Notes under the pieces: model-generated
The model's input: only the letters and a program-made list of their open reading frames with translations
Database searches by the model: none
What the model was told of the DNA's origin: nothing
DNA from: Donghicola eburneus
GTDB lineage: Bacteria; Pseudomonadota; Alphaproteobacteria; Rhodobacterales; Rhodobacteraceae
DNA: 64,000 bases
Assembly (NCBI RefSeq): GCF_900115865.1
Contig: NZ_FOXY01000003.1
Coordinates: 186,001 to 250,000 of the forward strand
Direction: 5' to 3'
Part shown: piece after piece, positions 6,903-15,280 of the stretch
Position numbering within the stretch: the first letter of the stretch is position 1
How the letters are laid out: each line of letters begins with the position of its first letter
Translations under genes and position numbers: made by a program

Positions 6903-7862
6903 TCAGCTGCCCGCAATCATTTCGGATTGGCGTACGATGACTTCGGCCTGCTTGATCGATGCGATGTCGACCAGACGGCCTTTGTAGACAGTTGCGCCTT
7001 CGCCCTTGGCTTTGGCCTCTTCCATCGCAGCCAGAATTTCGCGGGCTTCGGTGACAGCCTCTTCAGAGGGGGTGAAGACCTCGTTGGCCAGTGCAATCTG
7101 CTTGGGGTGGATCGCCCATTTGCCGACCATGCCGAGTGTCGCGGAGCGCAGGGCCTGCGCACGGTAGCCCTCGTCATCGCTGAAATCACCAAACGGACCG
7201 TCTACGGGCAGAACGCCGTGGGTGCGGCACGCGGCGACGATGGCTGCCTGAGCCCAGTGCCACGGATCGGACCAGTACTTCGCACCTTCGCGCAGCATGT
7301 AGTAGTTCTCTTGCGTGCCGCCGATGCCGGTGGTCGCCATCCCCATCGAGGCCGCAAAGTCTGCAGCGCCCAAGCTCATGGCCACCAGACGGGGCGACGC
7401 TGCTGCGATCTCTTCGACATGGGCGATCCCTGCAGCCGATTCGATGATGACCTCGAAGTCGATCTTCTTGGTGCGGCCCTTGGCGGTTTCGATTGCAGTG
7501 ACCAGCGCGTCCACGGCGTAGATGTCTGCGGCGCAGCCCACTTTGGGGATCATGATTTGGTCCAGACGATCGCCTGCTTGCTCTAGCAGATCGACCACAT
7601 CGCGGTACCAAAAAGGCGTGTCGAGGCCGTTGATGCGAACTGACAGGGTCTTGGTGCCCCAATCGACGTCGCTGATCGCCTTGATGATGTTTTCGCGCGC
7701 CGCGTCCTTGTCAGTGGGGGCGACTGAATCCTCGAGGTCGAGGTTGATCACGTCGGCCGCGCTGGCGGCCATCTTTTCGAAGAGTGCAGGGCGCGAGCCG
7801 GGGCCGAACAGTTGGCAACGGTTCGGGCGGGCGGGCGCTTGGGGCTGAATGCGGAAGCTCAT
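6903..7862 (-). CDS. mcl1: L-malyl-CoA / beta-methylmalyl-CoA lyase
   Basis: The 319-residue protein belongs to the HpcH/HpaI-CitE lyase family and is extremely close to Rhodobacter Mcl1. That enzyme cleaves (S)-malyl-CoA to acetyl-CoA and glyoxylate and beta-methylmalyl-CoA to propionyl-CoA and glyoxylate in the ethylmalonyl-CoA pathway of acetate assimilation. Visible blocks are ARPNRCQLFGPGSRPALFEK at the N-terminus, VINLDLEDSVAP with acidic metal-binding residues, IIESAAGIAHVEEI, SLGAADFAASMG and GKWAIHPKQ. The length fits the family. It is divergent from the dgcN operon with a 272-base control region. The C-terminal end abuts the GC-rich repeat. Confidence 0.93.
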   Translation of the reverse strand: MSFRIQPQAPARPNRCQLFGPGSRPALFEKMAASAADVINLDLEDSVAPTDKDAARENIIKAISDVDWGTKTLSVRINGLDTPFWYRDVVDLLEQAGDRLDQIMIPKVGCAADIYAVDALVTAIETAKGRTKKIDFEVIIESAAGIAHVEEIAAASPRLVAMSLGAADFAASMGMATTGIGGTQENYYMLREGAKYWSDPWHWAQAAIVAACRTHGVLPVDGPFGDFSDDEGYRAQALRSATLGMVGKWAIHPKQIALANEVFTPSEEAVTEAREILAAMEEAKAKGEGATVYKGRLVDIASIKQAEVIVRQSEMIAGS

Positions 7863-7877
7863 CGGCTCTGCCTTTCG

Positions 7878-7890
7878 GTAATGATATTAC
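7878..7890. promoter_or_regulatory. Inverted repeat upstream of mcl1
   Basis: GTAAT-GAT-ATTAC is a perfect 5+5 inverted repeat sixteen bases before the mcl1 start codon, in the mcl1-dgcN divergent region. It is a candidate operator only. A second inverted repeat CGAAGTT / AACTTCG (8027-8049) lies nearer dgcN. Confidence 0.3.
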
Positions 7891-8134
7891 AAATTGTTCG
7901 GCTGAATGGGTATTAAATTACTCGGCTCATCGCAAGCCTCTTTTCGCAGTCGCGGCATGACGCGGCGCTGCGGCATAGGTTCCTCCTATCTGACTGACAC
8001 TTGACGAGAAAAAATTCGGCAAAGGGCGAAGTTTTAAGAAGGAACTTCGAGAGCGCTCGGAAAACACGGCAAATTTCGTATGAAATCTCATGGCAGACGA
8101 CGCATCCTGATCTCAAGCAAAAGGATGACCTGTG

Positions 8135-9136
8135 ATGATTAAGACCCCCTATCTTCTGTTTTTGGGCGACGCGCCCGACCAGCTTGCTGCTAAAGTCGCA
8201 CAAGGTATCAAAGACTGGCGCCCCGACAATGCCGTAGGCCAGTTCCGCATGGAAGGCTGCAAGGCCGATCTGGGCCTGACCGACATGACTCTCGAAGAGG
8301 CCAAGGCCGCAGGTGCCAAAACCTTGGTCGTTGGCGTGGCGAACCGTGGTGGCGTCATCAGCCCTGCGTGGAAGAAAGTTCTGGTCGCTGCTTTGGAAGA
8401 AGGCTTTGATCTGGCGTCTGGCCTGCACAACTTGCTGCGCGAAGAGCCCGATCTGGTCGCCGTTGCCGAAGCTTGTGGTCGCGAGTTGCACGATGTGCGC
8501 GTCCCCGAGGTCGAATACCCTATTGCGAACGGTAAAAAACGCCGCGGCAAGCGCGTGCTGGCCGTCGGTACCGATTGCTCGGTCGGCAAGATGTACACCG
8601 CGCTGGCGCTGGACGAATCCATGCGCAAGAAGGGCCTGAAAAGCACCTTCCGCGCCACCGGGCAGACCGGCATTCTCATCACTGGCAACGGTGTGCCGCT
8701 GGACGCGGTCGTCGCGGACTTTATGGCGGGCTCGATTGAATGGCTGACGCCCGACAACGATGACGACCACTGGGACATCATCGAAGGGCAGGGCAGCCTG
8801 TTCCACGTGTCCTACTCCGGTGTGACGATGGCGCTGGTCCATGGTGGTCAGGCGGACGCCCTGATCCTGTGTCACGAGCCCACCCGCACCCATCTGCGCG
8901 GCCTTCCCGAGTATTCGGTCCCGTCCCTGCAAGAGTTGTGGGACACCGCCCTGCCGCTGGCGCGCATCGCGAACCCTGCTTGTCAGGTGGTTGGCGTGTC
9001 GGTGAATACCCAGCACATGGGCGCGGACGAGGCGGATGCCTATCTGGCGAAGATCGAAGAAGAGCTGGGTCTGCCCGCGGTCGACCCCTATCGCCATAGT
9101 GCGGACAAGCTGGCAGACGCCCTAGCGGCGCTGTAA
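8135..9136 (+). CDS. dgcN: N-acetyltransferase DgcN (DUF1611 family)
   Basis: The 333-residue protein is a DUF1611 family member; within it the stretch AVGTDCSVGKM (P-loop-like, about residues 143-153) and FRATGQTGILITGNGVPLD are typical. In marine bacteria DgcN acetylates D-glutamate, and the DgcA racemase then converts N-acetyl-D-Glu to the L form. The assignment rests on the family plus the adjacent enolase-superfamily epimerase and D-amino-acid transaminase. The start is ATG at 8135, directly preceded by an in-frame GTG at 8132; AAGGA lies upstream. A substrate other than D-Glu cannot be ruled out. Confidence 0.85.
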   Translation: MIKTPYLLFLGDAPDQLAAKVAQGIKDWRPDNAVGQFRMEGCKADLGLTDMTLEEAKAAGAKTLVVGVANRGGVISPAWKKVLVAALEEGFDLASGLHNLLREEPDLVAVAEACGRELHDVRVPEVEYPIANGKKRRGKRVLAVGTDCSVGKMYTALALDESMRKKGLKSTFRATGQTGILITGNGVPLDAVVADFMAGSIEWLTPDNDDDHWDIIEGQGSLFHVSYSGVTMALVHGGQADALILCHEPTRTHLRGLPEYSVPSLQELWDTALPLARIANPACQVVGVSVNTQHMGADEADAYLAKIEEELGLPAVDPYRHSADKLADALAAL

Positions 9137-9181
9137 GCGATGACCTTTGACGGGCGCGCCCTGTGGGTGCGTCCGGTCTTT

Positions 9182-9204
9182 TGAGTATTTTCAGCAAAAA
9201 GAAG
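9182..9204. repeat. Dispersed short repeat, copy 2
   Basis: TGAGTATTTTCAGCAAAAAG followed by AAG lies between dgcN and dgcA. Its 3' end merges into GAAGGAG, so the repeat supplies part of the dgcA ribosome-binding site. Confidence 0.6.
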
Positions 9205-9212
9205 GAGCGGGC

Positions 9213-10178
9213 ATGTCCTTGATCGTTCGTCGCGAGAGTTTCCGGTTGGCCCAAGCGTTTACGATTTCACGCGGGAGCCGGACCGAGGCGCATGTGCTGT
9301 CGGTGTCCATCACACGCGACGGTGTTACGGGCCGCGGCGAGTGCGTCCCTTATGCCCGTTATAACGAGAGTATGGACAGCGTGGCCGAGCAGATCGCTGG
9401 CCTTCCGCAGGACATCGACCGCAAGGCGCTGCAGTATGCCTTGCCCGCAGGGGCGGCGCGGAATGCCGTGGATTGTGCCCTATGGGATTGGGAGGCAAAG
9501 AAGGCGCGTCGCCGTGTTTGGGATCTGGCTGGGGTCCCTGCGCCTGTGGCTGAAATCACGGCGTATACCTTGTCCTTGGCGTCCCCCGAGGAGATGGAAG
9601 CGCAGGCGCGCGAGAATGCGTTTCGCCCACTGCTGAAGATCAAGCTGGGAACGCCCGAAGATATGCCGCGACTGGAAGCTGTCCGCCGTGGTGCCCCCGA
9701 GGCGCGGATCATCGTCGACGCCAATGAAGGTTGGAGCGCTGAGGTTTATGGCGAACTCGCCCCGCATCTGGTGCGTCTAGGGGTCGAGATGGTCGAGCAG
9801 CCTTTGCCCGCGAGTGAAGACGACGCGTTGATCGGGATGGATCGCCCTGTGCCCCTTTGTGCAGACGAGAGCTGCCATGACCGTGCGAGCTTAGACAAGC
9901 TGAAGGGCAAGTACGACATCATCAACATCAAACTGGATAAGACCGGCGGCCTGACTGAGGCTTTGGCCCTGCGCAAGGCGGCCGAGGACATGGGCTTTGG
10001 CATCATGGTTGGCTGCATGATCGGTAGCTCTTTGGCGATGGCCCCTGCGACAGTTGTCGCTAAGGGCGCACAGGTGGTGGACCTTGACGCGCCGCTGCTT
10101 CTGGCCGAAGACCGTGACAACCCGCTGCACTACGATGCCGATGGTGTGCATCCGCCTGTGGCCGCTCTTTGGGGCTGA
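9213..10178 (+). CDS. dgcA: N-acetyl-D-Glu racemase DgcA (dipeptide epimerase-like)
   Basis: The 321-residue protein belongs to the enolase superfamily, muconate lactonising subgroup. It shows KIK at 142-144, metal ligands Asp169 (VDANEGW), Glu195 (EQPLPA) and Asp218 (CADES), and a second catalytic lysine in NIKLDKTGG (Lys240). These are features of L-Ala-D/L-Glu epimerases, and the DgcA racemases belong to the same group. Its location between dgcN and a D-amino-acid transaminase favours a role in D-glutamate catabolism rather than peptidoglycan dipeptide recycling. The start at 9213 follows a strong GAAGGAG. A longer reading from 9147 would include the dispersed repeat and is rejected. Confidence 0.85.
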   Translation: MSLIVRRESFRLAQAFTISRGSRTEAHVLSVSITRDGVTGRGECVPYARYNESMDSVAEQIAGLPQDIDRKALQYALPAGAARNAVDCALWDWEAKKARRRVWDLAGVPAPVAEITAYTLSLASPEEMEAQARENAFRPLLKIKLGTPEDMPRLEAVRRGAPEARIIVDANEGWSAEVYGELAPHLVRLGVEMVEQPLPASEDDALIGMDRPVPLCADESCHDRASLDKLKGKYDIINIKLDKTGGLTEALALRKAAEDMGFGIMVGCMIGSSLAMAPATVVAKGAQVVDLDAPLLLAEDRDNPLHYDADGVHPPVAALWG

Positions 10179-10209
10179 GGCCCCGCGACTGATTAGGAGA
10201 AGACCCGAC

Positions 10210-11061
10210 ATGACCCGCACCGTCTATGTAAACGGCGAATACCTGCCGGAAACCGAAGCCACGGTTTCGATCTTTGACCGCGGCTTCCTGATGGCGGACG
10301 GCGTGTACGAGGTGACCACCGTTCTGGACGGCAAGCTGATCGATTTCGACGGTCACGCCAAGCGTCTGTCCCGCTCGCTGAACGAGCTGGAGATGAAAGA
10401 GCCCTGCACGCAGGACGAGCTGCTGGAAATCCACCGTAAGCTGGTCGAAGCCAACAACGTGACTGAAGGTCTGGTGTACCTGCAGGTGACCCGCGGCGCA
10501 GCAGATCGTGATTTCGCCTACCCCAAGGATGCAGAGCCCACTCTGGTCCTGTTCACTCAGGAAAAGGTTCTGGCCCAAAGCCCTGTTGCCAAGACCGGCA
10601 TCAGCGTCATTTCGATCCCCGATATCCGTTGGGGCCGCCGCGACATCAAAACTGTGCAGCTGCTGTACCCTTCGATGGGCAAGATGGCCGCGAAAGCTGC
10701 GGGTGCGGACGATGCTTGGATGGTCGAGGATGGCAGCGTGACCGAGGGCACCTCGAACAACGCTTACATCGTCAAGGACGGCGTGATCATCACCCGTAAC
10801 CTCAGCAACGACATTCTGCACGGCATCACCCGCGCCGCTGTCCTGCGCTTCGCCCAAGAAGCGCAGATGCAGGTCGAAGAGCGCCCCTTCACCATCGAAG
10901 AAGCCAAAGCCGCGGATGAGGCGTTTGTAACCTCGGCGACCACCTTTGTCATGCCAGTCGTAAAAATCGACGATGCAGCGATTGGCACCGGCGAAGTTGG
11001 CCCGATCGCCAGCCGCCTGCGTGAAATCTACATCGAAGAAAGCCGCAAAGCCGCGCTGTAA
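10210..11061 (+). CDS. dat: D-amino-acid transaminase
   Basis: The 283-residue enzyme is a fold-type IV PLP aminotransferase that interconverts D-amino acids and 2-oxo acids, typically D-alanine and D-glutamate. The N-terminus MTRTVYVNGEYLPE and the block DRGFLMADGVYE are typical of the D-specific group. The PLP lysine is Lys147 in RRDIKTVQLL, and DGSVTEGTSNNAYI carries the conserved glutamate. It follows dgcA by 31 bases with AGGAG upstream. Together the three genes would channel D-amino-acid nitrogen and carbon into D-Glu and then into L-Glu metabolism. Confidence 0.92.
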   Translation: MTRTVYVNGEYLPETEATVSIFDRGFLMADGVYEVTTVLDGKLIDFDGHAKRLSRSLNELEMKEPCTQDELLEIHRKLVEANNVTEGLVYLQVTRGAADRDFAYPKDAEPTLVLFTQEKVLAQSPVAKTGISVISIPDIRWGRRDIKTVQLLYPSMGKMAAKAAGADDAWMVEDGSVTEGTSNNAYIVKDGVIITRNLSNDILHGITRAAVLRFAQEAQMQVEERPFTIEEAKAADEAFVTSATTFVMPVVKIDDAAIGTGEVGPIASRLREIYIEESRKAAL

Positions 11062-11187
11062 TTGCACGTCTATACCGCTGGTTTACCGCCCGCGCCCTAG
11101 TGGTGCGGGCGTTTGCCGTTTGTAGGGTTGCCTTGGCGTGCGCATGAGGCCACTACTGCGCGCGTAAATTGATTTGTGGAGGGTATG

Positions 11188-12645
11188 ATGCGCACGATTG
11201 CAGGTGCGGTCATTGTATTGGCAGGTTTGGGCGGATTGGGCTGGTGGGCCACCGTCCGTCAGGCAGACGTGATTGAGCAGCAGATTTTGCAGGCCGCCAC
11301 GGCGCTCGAGGTCCCCTCGGTGCACGGTGTGGATATTGCTGTGTCTGGGCGCGACATCACGTTGACTGGCATTGCCAATGGACCCGACGAAGCCGAAGCT
11401 TTGCTTGCAGCTTATGCCGCTGTCCCTGGTCAGCGCGAGGTTCGGGCGGATTGGACCGTGTTGCCCGTGGTTTCGCCTTATGTGATGGCCGCGCGCTGGC
11501 AGGAAGACAGCTTTGCTGCCGAAGGACATGTGCCGACCCAAGCTGCACGTGCCGAACTTGAACCCATCCTCGGCTCTACCCAATCGCTGGCTCTGGGCGC
11601 TGGTGCCCCCAAGGATTGGAGTGCGGCGGCCAAAGTCGGTTTGACCGCGACGCGCCTGCTCGAAGAGGGAGAGATGCGGCTCGAGGATCAAACGCTGATC
11701 CTGAATGGCATCGCGCGCACCCCTTCCGAAGGTGCCGCGATCGAGCGCACGCTTGCCTCCTTGCCCCAAGGGTATCGGAGCGAATCGGTGCTGGACTATC
11801 TGGATGATGGCACGCCGCCGGAATACAGCATCACCTATGACGCGAGCACCGGCCTGCGGATTGATGGGAAATTGCCAGCAGGATTGACCGCAGATGACGT
11901 GTCAGGCGCGCTGAATTTCGTCGCCCATGGCGGGAATGCGCAGACCGGCCTTTTGGGAGATCCGGCGGGTCACATCGACCGGCTGAAACCGCTTGCAGAG
12001 TGGCTTCCCGAATTGGAGCGCCTGACCATCGTTCGGACCGGTGATGATCTGTCCGTCGTGGGCACCGTCGGGGCAGGGGTGGACGCCGAACTGGTCGCCG
12101 AAGCCCTGACAGAGGCTGTGGGCAATCCGGTGAACCTCGCTGTCGGGGCGGCGCAGCAGCCCGATGGCAGCCTGCGTACCAATGCAGCCACGGGTGCCAC
12201 CGAGGTCGCGCGCGCCGGATATTGGCTGCCTCACGTGCATTTCAATCCCGACATCGACACCTGTGCGGACCGCATGAACACCGAACTGCAGCGGAACCCG
12301 ATCCAGTTTCTGACCGGCTCGGCCCGCCTCGATGCCAAGGCATCTCGGGTTATTAACGCAATGGCATCTGTTGCTGCGCTATGCGTGACCGATGGCAACC
12401 TGCGCGCGGAAATCGGCGGGCACACGGATTCTGTCGGTGACCCCGCCAGCAACCGCGCCCTGAGCGAAGCCCGCGCCAATGCCGTGCGTGCCGCCTTGAT
12501 CGCGCGCGGTGTCGCGTCGCGTGCGCTGGTGGCCAACGGCTACGGGGAAAGCGACCCGATTGAAACGAATGATACCGAAGAGGGCCGTGCGGCGAACCGC
12601 CGGACGACTGTGATCTGGTCCCCCTCTGATGATGGAGTGAACTGA
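11188..12645 (+). CDS. OmpA family protein with BON-like repeats
   Basis: The 485-residue envelope protein has an N-terminal membrane anchor or uncleaved signal (IAGAVIVLAGLGGLGWW). A periplasmic region follows with at least one BON-like segment (VHGVDIAVSGRDITLTGIAN and similar stretches). The C-terminal OmpA-like peptidoglycan-binding domain spans about residues 375-480, with IGGHTDSVGDPASNRALSEARA and GYGESDPIETNDTEEGRAANRR. It probably ties the envelope to peptidoglycan. ATGs at 11185 and 11188 compete; GGAGGG favours 11188. The downstream coiled-coil gene starts two bases after the stop, so the two are cotranscribed. Confidence 0.88.
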   Translation: MRTIAGAVIVLAGLGGLGWWATVRQADVIEQQILQAATALEVPSVHGVDIAVSGRDITLTGIANGPDEAEALLAAYAAVPGQREVRADWTVLPVVSPYVMAARWQEDSFAAEGHVPTQAARAELEPILGSTQSLALGAGAPKDWSAAAKVGLTATRLLEEGEMRLEDQTLILNGIARTPSEGAAIERTLASLPQGYRSESVLDYLDDGTPPEYSITYDASTGLRIDGKLPAGLTADDVSGALNFVAHGGNAQTGLLGDPAGHIDRLKPLAEWLPELERLTIVRTGDDLSVVGTVGAGVDAELVAEALTEAVGNPVNLAVGAAQQPDGSLRTNAATGATEVARAGYWLPHVHFNPDIDTCADRMNTELQRNPIQFLTGSARLDAKASRVINAMASVAALCVTDGNLRAEIGGHTDSVGDPASNRALSEARANAVRAALIARGVASRALVANGYGESDPIETNDTEEGRAANRRTTVIWSPSDDGVN

Positions 12646-12647
12646 GT

Positions 12648-13211
12648 ATGTTCCAGAACTGGAATTTTCTGATTGCCGAGATGTGGGTGCTGCTGGCGCT
12701 GGCCGCGCTGGTGGGTCTGATCGCTGGCTTCTTTTTCTTTGGTGGCAAATCCAAGGGCGAGGGCAACTTCTCGCTCGATCAATCGCTGGCGGCGGCCAAG
12801 AGTGAACTGCTGAGCCTGCGCAAACAGTTGGATGCCGCGCAGGAACAGATGTTCGCCCAAGAGGCCGAACTGTCAGATCTGCGCCAAATTGCTGCGGCCT
12901 CTGGTGTCGGTCTTGGGACCGATGGGGCAGGCGCGGGCGAGGATACGCTGGCAGAACTCCCCGAAGAGATGCCCGAAGAATTTGCGCAACTCATGCTGCA
13001 ACGGGACGAACGGATCGCTCTTCTCGAAGCCGATCTCGAAGACTTGCGGGCCGAACTGGAAACCGATGCCAGCAAGATCGAAGCCCGCTTCGAAGAAATG
13101 ATTGTCGAGGCTGACGCCCGCGAAGCCGAGATTGAACGCCTGAGCGAACTCGTGGCCGCCTACGAGGCTGCAACCGGTACCGACGATATGCCCAAGCAAG
13201 CCAACGGCTAA
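12648..13211 (+). CDS. Membrane-anchored coiled-coil protein of unknown function
   Basis: I do not recognise a named family. The 187-residue protein has one N-terminal membrane helix (about residues 10-32, MWVLLALAALVGLIAGFFFF). Two acidic, heptad-like helical stretches follow (about 45-85 and 110-175) rich in Glu, Leu and Ala. A helix break around GVGLGTDGAGAGED separates them. It follows the OmpA-like gene immediately and is closed by a strong terminator, so it probably acts with that protein at the envelope, for example as a spacer or scaffold. Confidence 0.8.
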   Translation: MFQNWNFLIAEMWVLLALAALVGLIAGFFFFGGKSKGEGNFSLDQSLAAAKSELLSLRKQLDAAQEQMFAQEAELSDLRQIAAASGVGLGTDGAGAGEDTLAELPEEMPEEFAQLMLQRDERIALLEADLEDLRAELETDASKIEARFEEMIVEADAREAEIERLSELVAAYEAATGTDDMPKQANG

Positions 13212-13224
13212 ACAGCCCCAAAAG

Positions 13225-13261
13225 AAAAAGGCGCCGCAGGGACCCCCGCGGCGCCTTTTTT
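13225..13261 (+). terminator. Terminator after the coiled-coil gene
   Basis: AAAAAGGCGCCGC and GCGGCGCCTTTTTT form a strong hairpin with a ten-base loop. It stands between convergent genes and may also serve the DUF1244 gene. Confidence 0.92.
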
Positions 13262-13278
13262 ACATTCACAAAGAACTT

Positions 13279-13590
13279 TTAGCCTGCATCTGCAGGTTTG
13301 TTTACCTCGAACGATGCCAGTTGTTCGGCATTCGCTTCGGTCTGGTATTTGTCCTTCCACTCGGAATAGGGCATGCCATAAACGGCCTCGCGGCCCTCGT
13401 CCTTGGTCATCTCGATCCCGCGCTCGGTTGCGGCTTCTTGGTACCACCGCGACAGGCAATTCCGGCAAAACCCTGTCAGGTTCATCATGTCGATGTTCTG
13501 CACATCCGTGCGCTCGTTTAGATGCGCCAACAGGCGGCGAAAGGCGGCAGCTTCGAGTTCGGTGCGCGTCTGTTCATCAATCTGTGACAT
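13279..13590 (-). CDS. DUF1244 domain-containing protein
   Basis: The 103-residue protein matches DUF1244, a small, mostly helical family of proteobacteria. The diagnostic block is NLTGFCRNCLSRWYQEAA, which carries a CX2C pair, followed by MTKDEGREAVYGMPYSEWK. The function is unknown; the conserved cysteines suggest metal binding or redox. The gene stands alone, convergent to the OmpA pair and divergent from pyk. Its start has GGAG upstream. Confidence 0.88.
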   Translation of the reverse strand: MSQIDEQTRTELEAAAFRRLLAHLNERTDVQNIDMMNLTGFCRNCLSRWYQEAATERGIEMTKDEGREAVYGMPYSEWKDKYQTEANAEQLASFEVNKPADAG

Positions 13591-13694
13591 TGCTTTGCTC
13601 CTCTTCCGGCAATTACAGTCTTAGCTGAGGCCCCTGCGCCAAAGCGTCAAGGGGCATCTGTACCGGCGATTGTGCATATTGAAGCAGCAACCTG

Positions 13695-13723
13695 TTGCCC
13701 CAGAGGCCATGTTAGGGCATAAC
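13695..13723 (+). promoter_or_regulatory. Putative sigma70 promoter of pyk
   Basis: TTGCCC (13695-13700) and CATAAC (13718-13723) are separated by 17 bases. The predicted start point falls at the palindrome described next. Confidence 0.45.
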
Positions 13724-13732
13724 GCGGCTGAC

Positions 13733-13744
13733 GTTAGCGATAAC
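13733..13744. promoter_or_regulatory. LacI-type palindrome upstream of pyk (candidate CceR site)
   Basis: GTTAGCGATAAC is a near-palindrome with a central CG step, the shape of LacI-family operators. In Rhodobacter sphaeroides the LacI-family regulator CceR controls central carbon metabolism through palindromes of this type. The site lies about 43 bases before the pyk start and next to a possible -10 box. Assignment to CceR is inference. Confidence 0.45.
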
Positions 13745-13787
13745 ATGAGATGCGCCGGTTTATACCGTGAAGGAGGAGGGCCGTATT

Positions 13788-15245
13788 ATGAGACGCCACC
13801 GCAAAGTGAAAATCGTGGCCACCCTTGGGCCGGCTTCGAACGATTACGCCATGATCCGCAAACTGCACGAGGCTGGTGCAGACGTATTCCGTCTGAACAT
13901 GAGCCACGGCAGCCACGAAGAAATTGCAGAACGCCACAAGATCATTCGCCAAGTCGAAGAAGATCTGGGTAGCCCCATCGCCATCCTTGCTGACCTTCAG
14001 GGTCCGAAGCTGCGTGTGGGCGTGTTCGCGAACGGGTCCGAGGATCTGGAAGAAGGCGCAAAGTTCCGCCTCGATCTGGACGAGACCGAAGGCACCATCG
14101 ACCGCGTGTGCCTGCCGCACCCCGAAATTTTCGCCGCGCTCGAGCCCGGCGCGCACCTCTTGGTCAATGACGGCAAAATCCGTCTGAAGGTCGAAAGCTG
14201 CGACCGCGAATCGGCAGACTGCGAAGTCATCACCGGCGGCACCATCTCGAACCGCAAGGGCGTGAACGTCCCTGACGTGGTTCTGCCGCTGGCCGCTCTG
14301 TCGGACAAGGATCGCGGCGATCTGGAACTCGCGTGTTCGCTGGGTGTGGACTGGATCGCTCTGTCCTTCGTTCAGCGTGCCAAAGACGTGTGGGAAGCCC
14401 GCGAACTTGTGCAGGGCCGTGCCGCCGTCCTGTCCAAGATCGAGAAGCCCTCGGCTGTCTCGTCCTTCGAGGAAATCCTCGACGCGTCGGATGGCATCAT
14501 GGTTGCCCGCGGTGACCTTGGCGTCGAACTGCCTGTCCAGAACGTGCCCCCGATCCAGAAGCGTCTGGTTCGCAAGTGCCGCGCTGCTGCCAAGCCCGTG
14601 ATTGTTGCGACGCAGATGCTGGAATCGATGATCGACAGCCCCATGCCCACCCGCGCCGAAGTGTCGGACGTGGCAACCGCCATCTACGAAGGCGCCGACG
14701 CAATCATGCTCTCGGCCGAATCGGCAGCGGGCCAGTACCCCGAGCAAGCGGTCAAAACCATGGATAACGTGGCCCGCGAAGTCGAAGGCGACGACACATG
14801 GCGCGAAGTCATCACCGCATCGCGTGGCGGCACCGCCCCCATGCGCGGCACCGGTATCGCCCACGGCATCGTGGCTGCGGCGCGTGAGATCGCGGAAACC
14901 GCTCAGATCAAAGCGATTTCGTGCTTCACCCAGACCGGCACCACCGCGCTGCTCACCTCGCGCGAGCGCCCCATGGTTCCGATCATCGCGCTCACCCCGC
15001 TTTTGCGCACCGCACGCCGTCTGGCGCTGTCTTGGGGCGTTCAGCCGATCAACACCAAAGAGGTGGATCGCTTCAAGATGGCAGTGGTCTCTGCCGTGCG
15101 CGCAGCCCGCTCCGAAGGCTACGCGACCGAGCAGGACCATATCGTCGTTACAGCGGGCGTTCCCTTCAATGTGACGGGTTCCACGAACATCTTGCGCGTC
15201 GCTCCCTGCGAAGAGCGTTTGATTTTTAACACCGATCCCGAATAA
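13788..15245 (+). CDS. pyk: Pyruvate kinase
   Basis: The 485-residue enzyme transfers phosphate from phosphoenolpyruvate to ADP, the last step of glycolysis and the Entner-Doudoroff route. It shows KIVATLGPASN, LNMSHGSHEE, the catalytic block GIMVARGDLGVELP and KPVIVATQMLESM with the catalytic lysine and metal region. The C-terminal allosteric domain follows (ISCFTQTGTTALLTSRERP). The ATG at 13788 follows GGAGGAGGG. An in-frame GTG at 13767 lies before that site and is rejected. A 76-residue membrane protein follows 35 bases later and may be cotranscribed. Confidence 0.96.
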   Translation: MRRHRKVKIVATLGPASNDYAMIRKLHEAGADVFRLNMSHGSHEEIAERHKIIRQVEEDLGSPIAILADLQGPKLRVGVFANGSEDLEEGAKFRLDLDETEGTIDRVCLPHPEIFAALEPGAHLLVNDGKIRLKVESCDRESADCEVITGGTISNRKGVNVPDVVLPLAALSDKDRGDLELACSLGVDWIALSFVQRAKDVWEARELVQGRAAVLSKIEKPSAVSSFEEILDASDGIMVARGDLGVELPVQNVPPIQKRLVRKCRAAAKPVIVATQMLESMIDSPMPTRAEVSDVATAIYEGADAIMLSAESAAGQYPEQAVKTMDNVAREVEGDDTWREVITASRGGTAPMRGTGIAHGIVAAAREIAETAQIKAISCFTQTGTTALLTSRERPMVPIIALTPLLRTARRLALSWGVQPINTKEVDRFKMAVVSAVRAARSEGYATEQDHIVVTAGVPFNVTGSTNILRVAPCEERLIFNTDPE

Positions 15246-15280
15246 ACCATTTAGCAACTGTTACAGTTGCGAGTGGGTAA

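Noticed and set aside
7913-9097. 394-codon open frame opposite dgcN
   Set aside because: Shadow of dgcN; dgcN has a recognised family and operon partners.
13734-15257. 507-codon open frame opposite pyk
   Set aside because: Antisense shadow of pyruvate kinase.
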